In this document: one piece after another, positions 53,273 through 62,131 of the stretch
Layout of the letters: every line of letters starts with the position of its first letter
Position numbering within the stretch: the stretch's first letter is position 1
DNA from: Paraburkholderia podalyriae
GTDB taxonomy: Bacteria; Pseudomonadota; Gammaproteobacteria; Burkholderiales; Burkholderiaceae
Direction: 5' to 3'
DNA: 64,000 nt
Assembly: GCF_014397785.1 (NCBI RefSeq)
Contig: NZ_VZQQ01000012.1
Coordinates: 62,001 to 126,000, forward strand
Made by a program: the position numbers and the translations under genes
Notes under the pieces: model-generated
Told to the model about the DNA's origin: nothing
Seen by the model: only the letters and a program-made list of their open reading frames with translations
Databases searched by the model: none

Positions 53273-54778
53273 ATGAGCGAACCCCTCTTCACCCCGCACG
53301 CTCCGTCGACGGACCGGCCAACCGAGCGCCAGCCGCTTTACCGGCAACTGGCCGATCAATACCGCCGCGCGATCGGCAACGGCGTGCTGCGCCCGGGCGA
53401 CCGCATGCCGTCGATGCGCGTGTTCATGCAGCGCCACGGCGTGAGCCTCGCGACCGCGACCGAGAGTTATCGCGAACTGGAGCGCGCCGCGCTGATCGAC
53501 GCCCGGCCGCGCGCCGGTTATTTCGTACGCATGCCGTCGACGGCTGCGCTGCCCTGCGCCGCCGAGCCCGATCTCGCGATGCAGCCTGGCGCCGCCGCGC
53601 AGTTCGTCGGCATTCACTCGGAGATATCCGCGCTGGTGTCGAAATTCCAGCGCAATCCGCACGCGCTGAATCTCGGCGGCGCGACCGCGTCGCCCGATCT
53701 TTATCCGACCGATGCGTTGCAAAAAGCCGCAGTGCGCGCGTTGCGCCGGCGGCCTACCTTGCTGACCGCCGTCGGGCCCGATCAGGGTGATCCGGCGTTG
53801 CGCGCGATCATCGCCCGGCGCGCACTCGAGGCCGGCAGCCAGATCGGCGCGGACGACATCATCATGACGCACGGCGGCGTCGAAGCGATGAATCTCGCGC
53901 TGCGCGCGGTAACACAGCCGGGCGACACCGTCGCGGTCGAATCACCGTGCTTCTTCGGTTTGCTGCAGGCGCTCGAAAGTCTCGGTCTGCGCGCGCTCGA
54001 AATTCCGACCAGCCCGAGCACCGGCCTCGCGATCGAGGCGCTGGCGTTCGCGCTGCACACGCATCCCGACATCAAGGCGGTCGTGGTGGTGCCGAACCTG
54101 CAAAACCCGCTCGGCAGCGTGATGCCCGACGCGCACAAGGCGAGCCTCGTCGAACTTTGCGCGCGCGCCGGCATCGCGCTGATCGAGGACGATCCCTACC
54201 GCGAGCTGGTGGAGGCCGCGCAGCCGCCCCGCTCGCTGAAGGCGTGGGACACCGATGGCACCGTGATCCATTGCACCTCGTTCAACAAGACGCTGGCGCC
54301 TGGCATGCGCGTCGGCTGGATCAACGGCGGCCGGTGGCATCCGCGCATCGGCATGCTGAAGTTCGCGCAGTCGCGCCACAACGAGCAGTTGTCGCAAGTC
54401 GTGCTTGCCGGGTTCCTGGAGACAAGCGCGCACGAGCGTCATTTGCGGCGTTTGCGCGAGAGCTTGCAGCTGCAGCGTGAGCGGATGGCCGCGGCGGTGG
54501 CTGCATCGTTTCCCGACGGCACGCGATTCACGCCGCCGCGCGGCGGGATGTTTTTCTGGATCGAATTGCCGCGTGAGGTATCGTCGTCGGCTTTTTTCGA
54601 TGCCGCGTTGGATGACGGGATTCGCATCATGCCCGGCACGGTGTTTTCGAACGCGGGGCGTTTCGACCACTTCATCCGGCTCAGCTGTCCGAGTGCGGAT
54701 CTGGATCTGACCGATGAAGCGGTGCGCCGGCTGGGGCGCCTCGCGGCACGGATGGCGGTCCATGCGCCAACGCGATAG
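53273..54778 (+). CDS. MocR-type GntR/aminotransferase transcriptional regulator
   Basis: A 501-residue regulator combining a GntR winged helix (residues about 15-85: PLYRQLADQYRRAIGNG, GDRMPSMRVFMQRHGVS, RAGYFVR) with a fold-type I aminotransferase-like domain. The PLP-binding lysine is in CTSFNKTLAPGMRVGW, and DDPYRELVE is the conserved tyrosine/aspartate region. MocR proteins bind PLP or a PLP-amino acid adduct as effector. Divergent from the DUF2917 gene, with 178 bp between, its likely target. The ATG at 53273 is preferred to a GTG at 53231. Confidence 0.92.
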   Translation: MSEPLFTPHAPSTDRPTERQPLYRQLADQYRRAIGNGVLRPGDRMPSMRVFMQRHGVSLATATESYRELERAALIDARPRAGYFVRMPSTAALPCAAEPDLAMQPGAAAQFVGIHSEISALVSKFQRNPHALNLGGATASPDLYPTDALQKAAVRALRRRPTLLTAVGPDQGDPALRAIIARRALEAGSQIGADDIIMTHGGVEAMNLALRAVTQPGDTVAVESPCFFGLLQALESLGLRALEIPTSPSTGLAIEALAFALHTHPDIKAVVVVPNLQNPLGSVMPDAHKASLVELCARAGIALIEDDPYRELVEAAQPPRSLKAWDTDGTVIHCTSFNKTLAPGMRVGWINGGRWHPRIGMLKFAQSRHNEQLSQVVLAGFLETSAHERHLRRLRESLQLQRERMAAAVAASFPDGTRFTPPRGGMFFWIELPREVSSSAFFDAALDDGIRIMPGTVFSNAGRFDHFIRLSCPSADLDLTDEAVRRLGRLAARMAVHAPTR

Positions 54779-54842
54779 CGGGTATCATTTCCTGCCGAAG
54801 GCGACACATGCGCCGTCGGCTACGAAATCTGATACCTGAGCA

Positions 54843-55328
54843 ATGACCGATCCATCCACCTCATCCAGAACGGGCCATGCATCGTTGCCCGAAAGCCCCT
54901 TCATCGACCGTCTCGGCGCGCAGTTGCTGTCCGCTGCCGATGGCGTCAGCGAAGTCGTGCTGCCGTTGCAGCGCGATCATATGAACACATGGGACGTCGC
55001 GCACGGCGGCGTCACGATGACGCTGGCCGACGTCGCGCTCGCGATGGCCGCGCGCAGTCTCGCGGGCGACGGTGTCGGCGTCGTCACCGTGGAGATGAAG
55101 GTCAACTTCATGCAGCCGGGCCGCGGCGAGTTGCGCGCGACCGGCCGCGTGTTGCATCGCTCGACGACGATGGCCTATTGCGAAGGCGAGATCCGCGACA
55201 GCGAAGGCCACTTCGTCGCCAAAGCGCTCGGCACCTTCAAGTACATGCGCCGCCTCGCGGTGGGCCGCGACGTCAGGCAACAGCGTCTGCGCAGTGACCC
55301 CGCGGCGAAGCCCGGTCCGAGCGACTGA
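54843..55328 (+). CDS. PaaI-type hotdog thioesterase
   Basis: A 161-residue hotdog-fold acyl-CoA thioesterase. The core MNTWDVAHGGVTMTLADVALAMAA contains the catalytic HGG motif and aspartate, followed by GVVTVEMKVNFMQPG. It hydrolyses acyl- or aryl-CoA esters. It is the first of four closely spaced plus-strand genes (thioesterase, reductase, SDR, esterase), an apparent operon; 28 bp separate it from the reductase gene. Confidence 0.9.
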   Translation: MTDPSTSSRTGHASLPESPFIDRLGAQLLSAADGVSEVVLPLQRDHMNTWDVAHGGVTMTLADVALAMAARSLAGDGVGVVTVEMKVNFMQPGRGELRATGRVLHRSTTMAYCEGEIRDSEGHFVAKALGTFKYMRRLAVGRDVRQQRLRSDPAAKPGPSD

Positions 55329-55356
55329 GCCCCCAACAACCCAAGGAGACGACCGC

Positions 55357-56355
55357 ATGGCCCAGATCAACCGCCAATTGCTGCTGGTTTCGCGCCCGCA
55401 AGGCGAGGCCACACCCGATAACTTCAAGCTCGTCGAAACGCCGCTCGCGCCGCTCGCCGACGGCGAAGTGCGGGTGCGCAACCACTACCTGTCGCTCGAT
55501 CCGTATATGCGCGGACGCATGAACGACAGCAAGTCGTACGCGCCGCCACAGCCGTTGAACGAAGTGATGATCGGCGGCACGGTCGGCGAGGTCGTCGAGT
55601 CGAGGAATCCGAAGTTCGCGGTCGGCGACAAGGTCGTCGCGATGTTCGGCTGGCAGGAGTACGGCACGTCGAACGGCGCGGGCATGCAGAAGGTCGACGA
55701 CACGCATGTGCCGCTGTCGGCGTATCTCGGCCCGGTCGGCATGCCGGGCGTCACCGCGTGGTACGGGCTGAACCGCATCATCGCGCCGAAGGCTGGCGAG
55801 ACGGTGGTCGTCAGCGCGGCGAGCGGCGCGGTGGGCAGCGTGGTCGGCCAACTCGCGAAGGCGGCGGGCGCGCGCGCGGTCGGCATCGCGGGCGGCGCGG
55901 ACAAGTGCCGCTATGTGGTCGACACGCTCGGCTTCGACGCGTGCGTCGACTACAAGGCCGGCAACCTGTACAAGGACCTGAAGGCCGTGACGCCCGACGG
56001 TGTCGACGGCTATTTCGAGAATGTCGGCGGCGAGGTGCTCGACGCGACGCTCGCGCGCATGAACGCGTTCGGGCGCATCGCGCTGTGCGGCTTCATCGCG
56101 GGCTATGACGGCCAGCCGCTGCCACTCAGGCATCCGTCGCTGATGCTGACGCAACGGCTGCTGGTGCAGGGCTTTATCGTCAGCGAACATATGGACGTGT
56201 GGCCCGAGGCGCTCAAGCAGCTCGGCACGCTCGTCGCGCAGAAAAAGCTGCAGTATCGCGAGACGATCGCGCAAGGACTGGAAGCCGCGCCCGAGGCGTT
56301 CATCGGCTTGCTGAAGGGCAAGAACTTCGGCAAGCAACTGGTCAAGCTGATCTGA
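55357..56355 (+). CDS. NADP-dependent oxidoreductase, zinc-free MDR family (CurA/leukotriene reductase-like)
   Basis: A 332-residue medium-chain reductase. The N-terminal GroES-like domain reads YLSLDPYMRGRMND, and the Rossmann domain has SAASGAVGSVVGQLAKAAGA with NADP-binding basic residues downstream. No zinc-binding cysteine pattern. Relatives reduce alpha,beta-unsaturated carbonyls. ATG at 55357 (MAQINRQLLLV) follows an aaggaga ribosome site. Part of the thioesterase-SDR-esterase operon. Confidence 0.93.
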   Translation: MAQINRQLLLVSRPQGEATPDNFKLVETPLAPLADGEVRVRNHYLSLDPYMRGRMNDSKSYAPPQPLNEVMIGGTVGEVVESRNPKFAVGDKVVAMFGWQEYGTSNGAGMQKVDDTHVPLSAYLGPVGMPGVTAWYGLNRIIAPKAGETVVVSAASGAVGSVVGQLAKAAGARAVGIAGGADKCRYVVDTLGFDACVDYKAGNLYKDLKAVTPDGVDGYFENVGGEVLDATLARMNAFGRIALCGFIAGYDGQPLPLRHPSLMLTQRLLVQGFIVSEHMDVWPEALKQLGTLVAQKKLQYRETIAQGLEAAPEAFIGLLKGKNFGKQLVKLI

Positions 56356-56407
56356 GCGCGACGACATCACGCAACGGCAAGCCGCCGCTCAACGAGGGAG
56401 TCACAGG

Positions 56408-57289
56408 ATGTTCGAATTCGCAGGCAAGGTGGCGGTGATCACCGGCGCGGGCAGCGGCTTCGGCCGCGCGTTCGCGCACAAGGGCGCGGCGCTCGGCATG
56501 AAGCTCGTGGTCGCCGACGTCAACGCCGACGAGCTCGCGCAGACCGTCGACGCATTGCGCGAAGCCGGCGCCGACGCGATCGGCGTGCCGACCGACGTAT
56601 CGAACCCCGCACAGGTCGAGGCGCTCGCGGGGGCCGCGCTCGCCGCGTTCGGCAAGGTGCACGTGCTGTTCAACAACGCGGGCGTCGGCACCGGGGGCTT
56701 CCTGTGGGAGAACTCGGCGAACGACTGGTCGTGGGTGTTCGGCGTCAACGTGATGGGTGTCGCGCACGGTGTGCGTGTGTTCGCGCCGATCATGCTGGCG
56801 CAGAACGAGCCGGCGCATATCGTCAACACGGCATCGGTGGCGGGGCTGCTGGCGCCGCCGGCGATGGGCATCTACAACGCGTCCAAGCATGCGGTGGTGG
56901 CGCTGACCGAGACGCTCTATCACGACCTGAAGCTCGCGCAGGCCGGCACGGGCGGCGAGGTCGGCTGTTCGCTGCTGTGTCCCGCGTTCGTGCCGACCGG
57001 CATCGCGGACGCCGAGCGCGCGCGGCCCGACGCGCTGCGCAACGCGAGCCGGCCGACGCGCTCGCAGATCGCGGCCGGCAAGCAGTTGCAGCGTGCGGTG
57101 CAGTCGGGCAAGCTCACCGCCGATGATGTCGCCGACCTCGCGTTCGAGGCGATCGCGGCACGGCGTTTCTATATCATCACGCATCCGGGCATCATGGCGA
57201 CCGTGAAGCTGCGTCACGAGGACATCGAGCAGTTGCGCGAGCCGTCCGATCCGATGTCGCTGAAGCCCGAGGTGAACAACGCGCAGTAG
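56408..57289 (+). CDS. short-chain dehydrogenase/reductase
   Basis: A 293-residue classical SDR. The cofactor motif is VITGAGSGFGRAFA, the NNAG motif is present, and the catalytic residues are the serine in NTASVAGLL and YNASK (Tyr-x-x-x-Lys). The aspartate after beta2 (VADVNADEL) suggests NAD preference. A C-terminal extension of about 40 residues beyond the core is present. A gaggga ribosome site precedes. Same transcript as the neighbouring reductase and esterase genes; substrate unknown, perhaps a 3-hydroxyacyl or alcohol intermediate. Confidence 0.92.
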   Translation: MFEFAGKVAVITGAGSGFGRAFAHKGAALGMKLVVADVNADELAQTVDALREAGADAIGVPTDVSNPAQVEALAGAALAAFGKVHVLFNNAGVGTGGFLWENSANDWSWVFGVNVMGVAHGVRVFAPIMLAQNEPAHIVNTASVAGLLAPPAMGIYNASKHAVVALTETLYHDLKLAQAGTGGEVGCSLLCPAFVPTGIADAERARPDALRNASRPTRSQIAAGKQLQRAVQSGKLTADDVADLAFEAIAARRFYIITHPGIMATVKLRHEDIEQLREPSDPMSLKPEVNNAQ

Positions 57290-57380
57290 CGGGAGGCAGC
57301 TTGGCCGGCGCGCCGGCACCTGTGAATCTTCGGCGCACTTGCGCCGCCCAATGCGCGACGCGCATCACGTTGCCGAAACC

Positions 57381-58340
57381 ATGCCGCTGAATCCAACGAT
57401 CGAGCAGGTGCTCGACATGATCGCGCGGGCCAAACGCCCGCAGTATCACCAGATGAGCGCGCAATCGGCACGCGCGTCGTACGAGAAAAGCGCGCCGATC
57501 CTCGAGATCGCGAGCGCGCCGATGTTTTCCGTTGAAGACCTGCGCGTGCCGACGCGCGACGGCGCGACGATCCGCGCGCGTCTCTACTTCCCGGTCGAGC
57601 CCAACTGGGCCGAGCCGATGCCGGCGTTCGTGTACTACCACGGCGGCGGCTTCACGGTCGGCAGCGTCGATACGCACGATGCGCTGTGCCGGATGTTCGC
57701 GCGCGACGGCCAGTGCGCGGTGCTGTCGGTCGATTACCGGCTCGCGCCCGAGCACAAGTTTCCGATCGCTGTCGACGATGCCTTCGACGCCCTCAGCTGG
57801 CTGCACGCGCACGCGGCGGAATTCGGCATCGACGGCACGCGGCTCGCGGTGGGCGGCGATAGCGCGGGCGGCACGCTCGCGACGGTCTGCGCGGTGCTCG
57901 CGCGCGAAGCCGGCATCGCACTCGCGCTGCAATTGCTGATCTATCCGGGCACGACCGGCCATCAACAGACCGACTCGCACTCCCGTCTCGCCGACGGCTT
58001 TCTGCTGTCGGGCGACACGATCCAGTGGTTTTTCGAGCACTACCTGCGCGGCAGTGGCGATCGTGACGACTGGCGTTTCGCGCCGCTCGACGGCGAGCGC
58101 GGCGCGCCCGATTTTCGCGGCGTCGCGCCCGCGTGGATCGCGACCGCCGAATACGATCCGCTCAGCGATGAGGGCGATGCGTATGCGCGGAAACTGCGCG
58201 CGCTCGGCAATCCGGTGACGCTCAAACGCTACGCCGGCATGATCCACGAGTTCTTCAAGATGGGCGGCTTCGTGCCCGAAGTCGCGCAGGCGCACGCGGA
58301 TGCCGCGGCGGCGTTGCGCGCGGCATTCGGCATCGGCTGA
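57381..58340 (+). CDS. alpha/beta hydrolase, hormone-sensitive lipase family
   Basis: A 319-residue esterase. The oxyanion motif YYHGGGFTVGS and the nucleophile elbow GGDSAGGTLA (Ser161) define the HSL (family IV) group; the acid is in AEYDPLSDEG and the histidine in MIHEFFKMGG. No signal peptide, so cytoplasmic. The ATG at 57381 (MPLNPTIEQVLDMI) is preferred; an earlier in-frame start at 57339 adds unconserved residues. Last gene of the thioesterase-reductase-SDR-esterase run. Confidence 0.93.
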   Translation: MPLNPTIEQVLDMIARAKRPQYHQMSAQSARASYEKSAPILEIASAPMFSVEDLRVPTRDGATIRARLYFPVEPNWAEPMPAFVYYHGGGFTVGSVDTHDALCRMFARDGQCAVLSVDYRLAPEHKFPIAVDDAFDALSWLHAHAAEFGIDGTRLAVGGDSAGGTLATVCAVLAREAGIALALQLLIYPGTTGHQQTDSHSRLADGFLLSGDTIQWFFEHYLRGSGDRDDWRFAPLDGERGAPDFRGVAPAWIATAEYDPLSDEGDAYARKLRALGNPVTLKRYAGMIHEFFKMGGFVPEVAQAHADAAAALRAAFGIG

Positions 58341-58409
58341 AGGGGGGCGGTTCTCGCGAAGCGGTGAGCGGCCGGCGGCGAGCGCGCCGGCCAAGCGGAG
58401 ATCAAGCGA

Positions 58410-59276
58410 TCACGCCATGCTGATCCGGTCGCGCTCGACGTTAAACGCAAAGCTGCGCTCGAAATCGCCGGGCCGCACGATGCGGTGCGAGCCGTTGTCG
58501 TCGCTGCGTTCGGCTACCGCGACGCCGATCACGTCGCCATGGGCGGCGACGCGCAGCGCGGTGGTGCTGCGGGTGCCATAGTCCGGCGATTCGATGAACG
58601 CCGCCGACAGCACGCGCTCGCGCTCGAGCGGAATCCCGGTCGACGGCAATTCGTCGTCGCGCGCGAGTCGCGGATCGCGCATCAGATCGATCAACCGTTC
58701 GAGCGGCGGCATCGCATCGCGCGCGAGCAACGTGCCGAGCTCGCCGCGCTTGGTGACGAGCTTCGGCCACGCGGTATCGAGCACCGCGTTCGAGATGCCG
58801 TGCGTGCCCGGCGCGAGCAGCGTGGGCCCGCTGTTGCCGTCGACGCTGCCGCGATTGCAGAACCACGCGAGCTCGCGACGCGTCCAGTCGCCGACCAGCA
58901 GATTGAAGCCGTTGTAGATGTCGCCGGTCTGCGCGACGTGCTGCAGATACGCGAGCGGCGTCTCGTGCGGATTGCCGTCGGCGTCGCGCGCGGTGCTAGT
59001 CAGCCAGTTGCTGACGAGCGTGCCGCGGGTCGGCGCATCGGCACGCATTTCGCCCGGCGCGCGGTAATTGGTCAGCGCGGCGAAGCGGCCGTCGCGAGAC
59101 AGCCCGAGCCACGTGCCACCGCCCACCAGATCACGGCCCGCCAGCACGGCCGGCGCGTCGCGCCACCAGCCGATCGGCTCGGCCGTGCGGCGGAAGAACT
59201 CGTCGCGATTGGCGGCGAGCGTGAACAGCGGACCATCGAGCGCATCAGGTCGCCAGTCGAAAACGATCAGGCACAT
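58410..59276 (-). CDS. TANGO2/NRDE-family protein
   Basis: A 288-residue protein of the NRDE (transport and Golgi organisation 2) superfamily, starting with the conserved MCLIVFDW and carrying the name-giving NRDE motif in LAANRDEFFRR, then GGGTWLGLSRDGRFAALTNYR. The Cys2 near the N-terminus suggests an Ntn-hydrolase-like fold. Eukaryotic TANGO2 is linked to heme or lipid handling; the bacterial role is not settled. Upstream residues of the open frame (to 59426) are not conserved. Convergent with the esterase gene. Confidence 0.9.
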   Translation of the reverse strand: MCLIVFDWRPDALDGPLFTLAANRDEFFRRTAEPIGWWRDAPAVLAGRDLVGGGTWLGLSRDGRFAALTNYRAPGEMRADAPTRGTLVSNWLTSTARDADGNPHETPLAYLQHVAQTGDIYNGFNLLVGDWTRRELAWFCNRGSVDGNSGPTLLAPGTHGISNAVLDTAWPKLVTKRGELGTLLARDAMPPLERLIDLMRDPRLARDDELPSTGIPLERERVLSAAFIESPDYGTRSTTALRVAAHGDVIGVAVAERSDDNGSHRIVRPGDFERSFAFNVERDRISMA

Positions 59277-59385
59277 CGGGGAGCATCTCCCGGTCAGAGC
59301 ATGGGCCGGCCGCCCGATGCAGCAACGCAGGCGGCTAAAGAAGCAAAAGAAAGCGGCAAAAATCGGACGCGAATCAAGCAGCCAA

Positions 59386-59409
59386 TAAAAACGGCGCCCG
59401 ATTGCGCCG
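59386..59409 (-). terminator. terminator after ygfZ
   Basis: A short GC stem (cggcgc with gcgccg) flanked by an A run and a T run, so it can work in both directions; it lies directly downstream of ygfZ on the minus strand. Confidence 0.7.
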
Positions 59410-59429
59410 CTTTTTACCCTCTCCAACGA

Positions 59430-60482
59430 TCAGACTTCGGCCGGCAGCCCGTAGGGTAGCGTCAGGAAGCGCAGCGCGGGGCCGTCGGCCGCGCCGACAT
59501 GCACGCTGCCGCTGTCCAGCGCCGTCAGCTTGATCTCGACCAGCAGATCGACGCCGCCGCCTTGTGCCGACGCCGCGTTGACGATCATCCCGCACGGCTG
59601 GCCCGGATCATCCGATTGGAACAGCTCGATGCCGGGGCGCACCGTGTCAAGTTCGCCGGCGACGTTGGCGAGCGATGTGCGTCGCTTGATCGTGCCGCGA
59701 TACTGGCTGCGCGCGACCACTTCCTGACCCGGATAGCAGCCCTTGCGGAAATTGACCGCGCCGAGCACGTCGAAGTTGACCATTTGCGGCACGAACTGCT
59801 CGACGACCGGCTGTGTGATGCGCGGTTCGCCCGCGCGGATGTCGAGCCAGTCCCAAACCGCCGGCGACACGCGCTTGAGCTTGCCATCGAGCGACGGCAG
59901 CAGCGCTTCGACCGGCGCCTTCGGCCCGATCCACAGATAGCGCAGCCGCTCCAACGCATCCGGCACGCGGATCAGCGTGCCGGCCGCGCCGTCGACCTGC
60001 ACGTGCACACCGTCGGGCAGCGCGTCGAACACGCCGGACAGTGCGCCGCGCACGTCGCCCGCGAGGCCGATCACGGCGAGCTCGCCGCTGACGTCCACGA
60101 GCTTGGCCTTTGCGCGCAGCACGAACATCGACAGACGCTTTTGCGCCGCGGCCTGCACGTCTTTCGACACCAGCAGGTGGATCGTGTCGCCGCTGCGCCA
60201 GCTGAGGAACGACGCGAGCAGCCGGCCCTTGGCCGAGCAGTAGCCGGCGAGGCGCGCGTTCGCGGCATCGAGATGCTGGACGTCGTTGGTCAACTGGGCG
60301 TGCAGGAAGCTCGCCGCGTCGTCGCCGGTCGTGTCGATCACGCCGAACTGCGGCAGCGGCATGTAGGCGCCATGCTGGAGCACGGCGGCGAAATCTTCGG
60401 CCGACGGGCGCGGCAGGATGGGCAGGGTGGCGGGAGCGTGAGCTGAAGCGTTACCCGATGCACTAACGAGCGGTGTGTTCAT
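59430..60482 (-). CDS. ygfZ: tRNA-modifying/folate-binding Fe-S repair protein YgfZ
   Basis: A 350-residue member of the COG0354 (GcvT-like, CAF17/IBA57) family, needed for function or repair of certain Fe-S enzymes such as MiaB. The signature KGCYPGQEVVARSQYRG with its conserved cysteine is present, and the N-terminal GcvT-like part reads GDDAASFLHAQLTNDV. Start ATG 60482. A perfect TATAAT -10 is 45 bp upstream, and a 6-bp inverted repeat lies in the short leader. Confidence 0.95.
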   Translation of the reverse strand: MNTPLVSASGNASAHAPATLPILPRPSAEDFAAVLQHGAYMPLPQFGVIDTTGDDAASFLHAQLTNDVQHLDAANARLAGYCSAKGRLLASFLSWRSGDTIHLLVSKDVQAAAQKRLSMFVLRAKAKLVDVSGELAVIGLAGDVRGALSGVFDALPDGVHVQVDGAAGTLIRVPDALERLRYLWIGPKAPVEALLPSLDGKLKRVSPAVWDWLDIRAGEPRITQPVVEQFVPQMVNFDVLGAVNFRKGCYPGQEVVARSQYRGTIKRRTSLANVAGELDTVRPGIELFQSDDPGQPCGMIVNAASAQGGGVDLLVEIKLTALDSGSVHVGAADGPALRFLTLPYGLPAEV

Positions 60483-60495
60483 GGATTCCGGGAAC

Positions 60496-60509
60496 AGTCA
60501 GTTCTGACT
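60496..60509. repeat. inverted repeat in the ygfZ leader
   Basis: agtcag-tt-ctgact, a perfect 6-bp inverted repeat 14 bp upstream of the ygfZ start codon, between the promoter and the translation start. Confidence 0.5.
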
Positions 60510-60528
60510 TGGGCTAGGGCAAACAGTC

Positions 60529-60534
60529 ATTATA
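60529..60534 (-). promoter_or_regulatory. -10 element of ygfZ
   Basis: A perfect TATAAT on the minus strand, predicting transcription start near 60522 and a leader of about 40 nt. The -35 is weak. Confidence 0.45.
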
Positions 60535-60974
60535 TTCAGTCCAGCCCTGTCGCGTTTCGCATGTCCCTCGCGAATGAAGGCTTTCCGACAGCCTTACGCA
60601 GCAGGGGTTTGCACGTTATCACCCTCCGGCTGTGCCCATGTTGGCGTGGTCTGCCAGAGAGTGGAGCGCAAGATGGGCGGATGCGCGGCTGTCATTCCGT
60701 GGGCGGCTTGGCCGGTGCCGGGATCGTGATTGCCAGCGCTCGATCAATCGCCGCTTGCACGTGAACCCGTGAAACTGTGCTCATCTTTAACTGCTGAATA
60801 TCGGCGTCATAAAAAATGACGCTAGCCCGACCGGTTTAGTCATCTCAATATCCCCTGCATGCCTGGAAATTATTTTGCTCGGGAATTGTCCGAAACTTTG
60901 AAACTCTGACCTCCGTCGTGACAGCGTACGACTCGAGTACCATCGGACCGACGCCAGCGGATTTCATACTGACC

Positions 60975-61004
60975 GTGACCATCTGGTGCCCGCATCTATA
61001 CAAT
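60975..61004 (+). promoter_or_regulatory. candidate promoter of mltG-tmk
   Basis: GTGACC (60975-60980) and TACAAT (60999-61004), 18 bp apart, about 115 bp before the mltG start. Confidence 0.35.
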
Positions 61005-61120
61005 ACAGGTCGCAAAAGGCCGAAAGGGCTGCAAAACGGCACCGTCCCCATGTTGACCGACGCAAGACTTTCCCGTTAAAAATCAGTTCGTTGCCATCTA
61101 AACGCTAATTCTCTCCTGTC

Positions 61121-62131
61121 GTGTCCCTTCTGAAGAAATGTTTCGTCGCCGGCGCGCTCGTCGTTGTGCTGGCCGCGGCGGCCATCGCCGCTGGATACTA
61201 CTGGGCCACCCGCCCGCTCGAATTGACCCCGGCGCAACTCGACGTCACCGTCAAGCCGCACAGCAGCCTGCGCAGCGTCGCGCTGCAGCTCAATCGCGGC
61301 GGCGTGCCGGTCGAACCCGAGCTGTTCATCGCGATGACGCGGCTGCTCGGGCTGCAAAGCGAACTGAAGTCCGGCAATTACGAGTTCAAGAGCGGCATCA
61401 CGCCCTACGAGGTGCTGCAGAAAATCGCCCGCGGCGACGTCAACGAATACGTGGCGACGGTCATCGAAGGCTGGACCTTCAAGCATATGCGCGCCGAACT
61501 CGACGCGAATCCCGCGCTCAAGCACGACACGCTCGGCATGAGCGACGCCGATCTGATGAGCGCAATCGGCGCGCCGGAGGCGTCGATCGGCAACGGCGAA
61601 GGGCTGTTCTTCCCCGATACCTACCTGTTCGACAAGGGCACGAGCGACCTCGACATCTACCGCCGCGCGTACCGGCTGATGCGCGTGCGTCTCGATGAGG
61701 CGTGGCTCGCGCGCGCACCGAACCTGCCATACAAAACGCCGTACGACGCGCTGACGATGGCGTCGATCGTCGAAAAGGAAACCGGCAAGGCGTCCGACCG
61801 GGCGCTCGTCGCCGCGGTGTTCGCCAACCGTCTGCGCGCCGGCATGCCGCTACAGACCGACCCGACCGTGATCTACGGGATGGGCGACAGCTTCGCCGGC
61901 CACATCAGGAAGAAAGACCTGCAGACCGACACTCCCTACAATACCTACACCCGCATGGGCTTGCCGCCGACGCCGATCTCGCTGCCGAGCGTCGCGTCGC
62001 TGCAGGCGGCGATGAACCCGGCGCAGAGCAACGCGCTGTACTTCGTGTCGCGCGGCGACGGCAGCAGCATCTTTTCTGACACCCTCGGCGAACACAACAA
62101 GGCCGTGGACAAATACATTCGAGGGCAATGA
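61121..62131 (+). CDS. mltG: endolytic transglycosylase MltG
   Basis: A 336-residue inner-membrane protein that cuts nascent peptidoglycan glycan strands and sets their length. The start is GTG (MSLLKKCFVAG), followed by one membrane segment (about 7-28). The YceG domain carries the catalytic glutamate in TMASIVEKETGK, together with EGLFFPDTYLF, FANRLRAGMPLQTDPTVIYG and NTYTRMGLPPTPISLPS. The stop overlaps the tmk start (ATGA), so the two are translationally coupled; mltG-tmk-holB is a conserved proteobacterial order. Confidence 0.95.
   Translation: MSLLKKCFVAGALVVVLAAAAIAAGYYWATRPLELTPAQLDVTVKPHSSLRSVALQLNRGGVPVEPELFIAMTRLLGLQSELKSGNYEFKSGITPYEVLQKIARGDVNEYVATVIEGWTFKHMRAELDANPALKHDTLGMSDADLMSAIGAPEASIGNGEGLFFPDTYLFDKGTSDLDIYRRAYRLMRVRLDEAWLARAPNLPYKTPYDALTMASIVEKETGKASDRALVAAVFANRLRAGMPLQTDPTVIYGMGDSFAGHIRKKDLQTDTPYNTYTRMGLPPTPISLPSVASLQAAMNPAQSNALYFVSRGDGSSIFSDTLGEHNKAVDKYIRGQ

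Larger units (their letters stand above)
60483..61120. other. intergenic region, 638 bp, between ygfZ and mltG
   Basis: AT-richer than its surroundings. It contains the ygfZ and mltG promoter candidates and, on the minus strand, three short frames: 60845-61051 (68 codons, MGTVPFCSPFG), 60787-60843 (18 codons, MTKPVGLASFF) and 60692-60784 (30 codons, MSTVSRVHVQAAIDRALAI). The last two would join if a single T were inserted in the run of six Ts near 60810, giving about 50 residues. These may be decayed remnants of transferred genes; none has convincing support. Confidence 0.35.
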
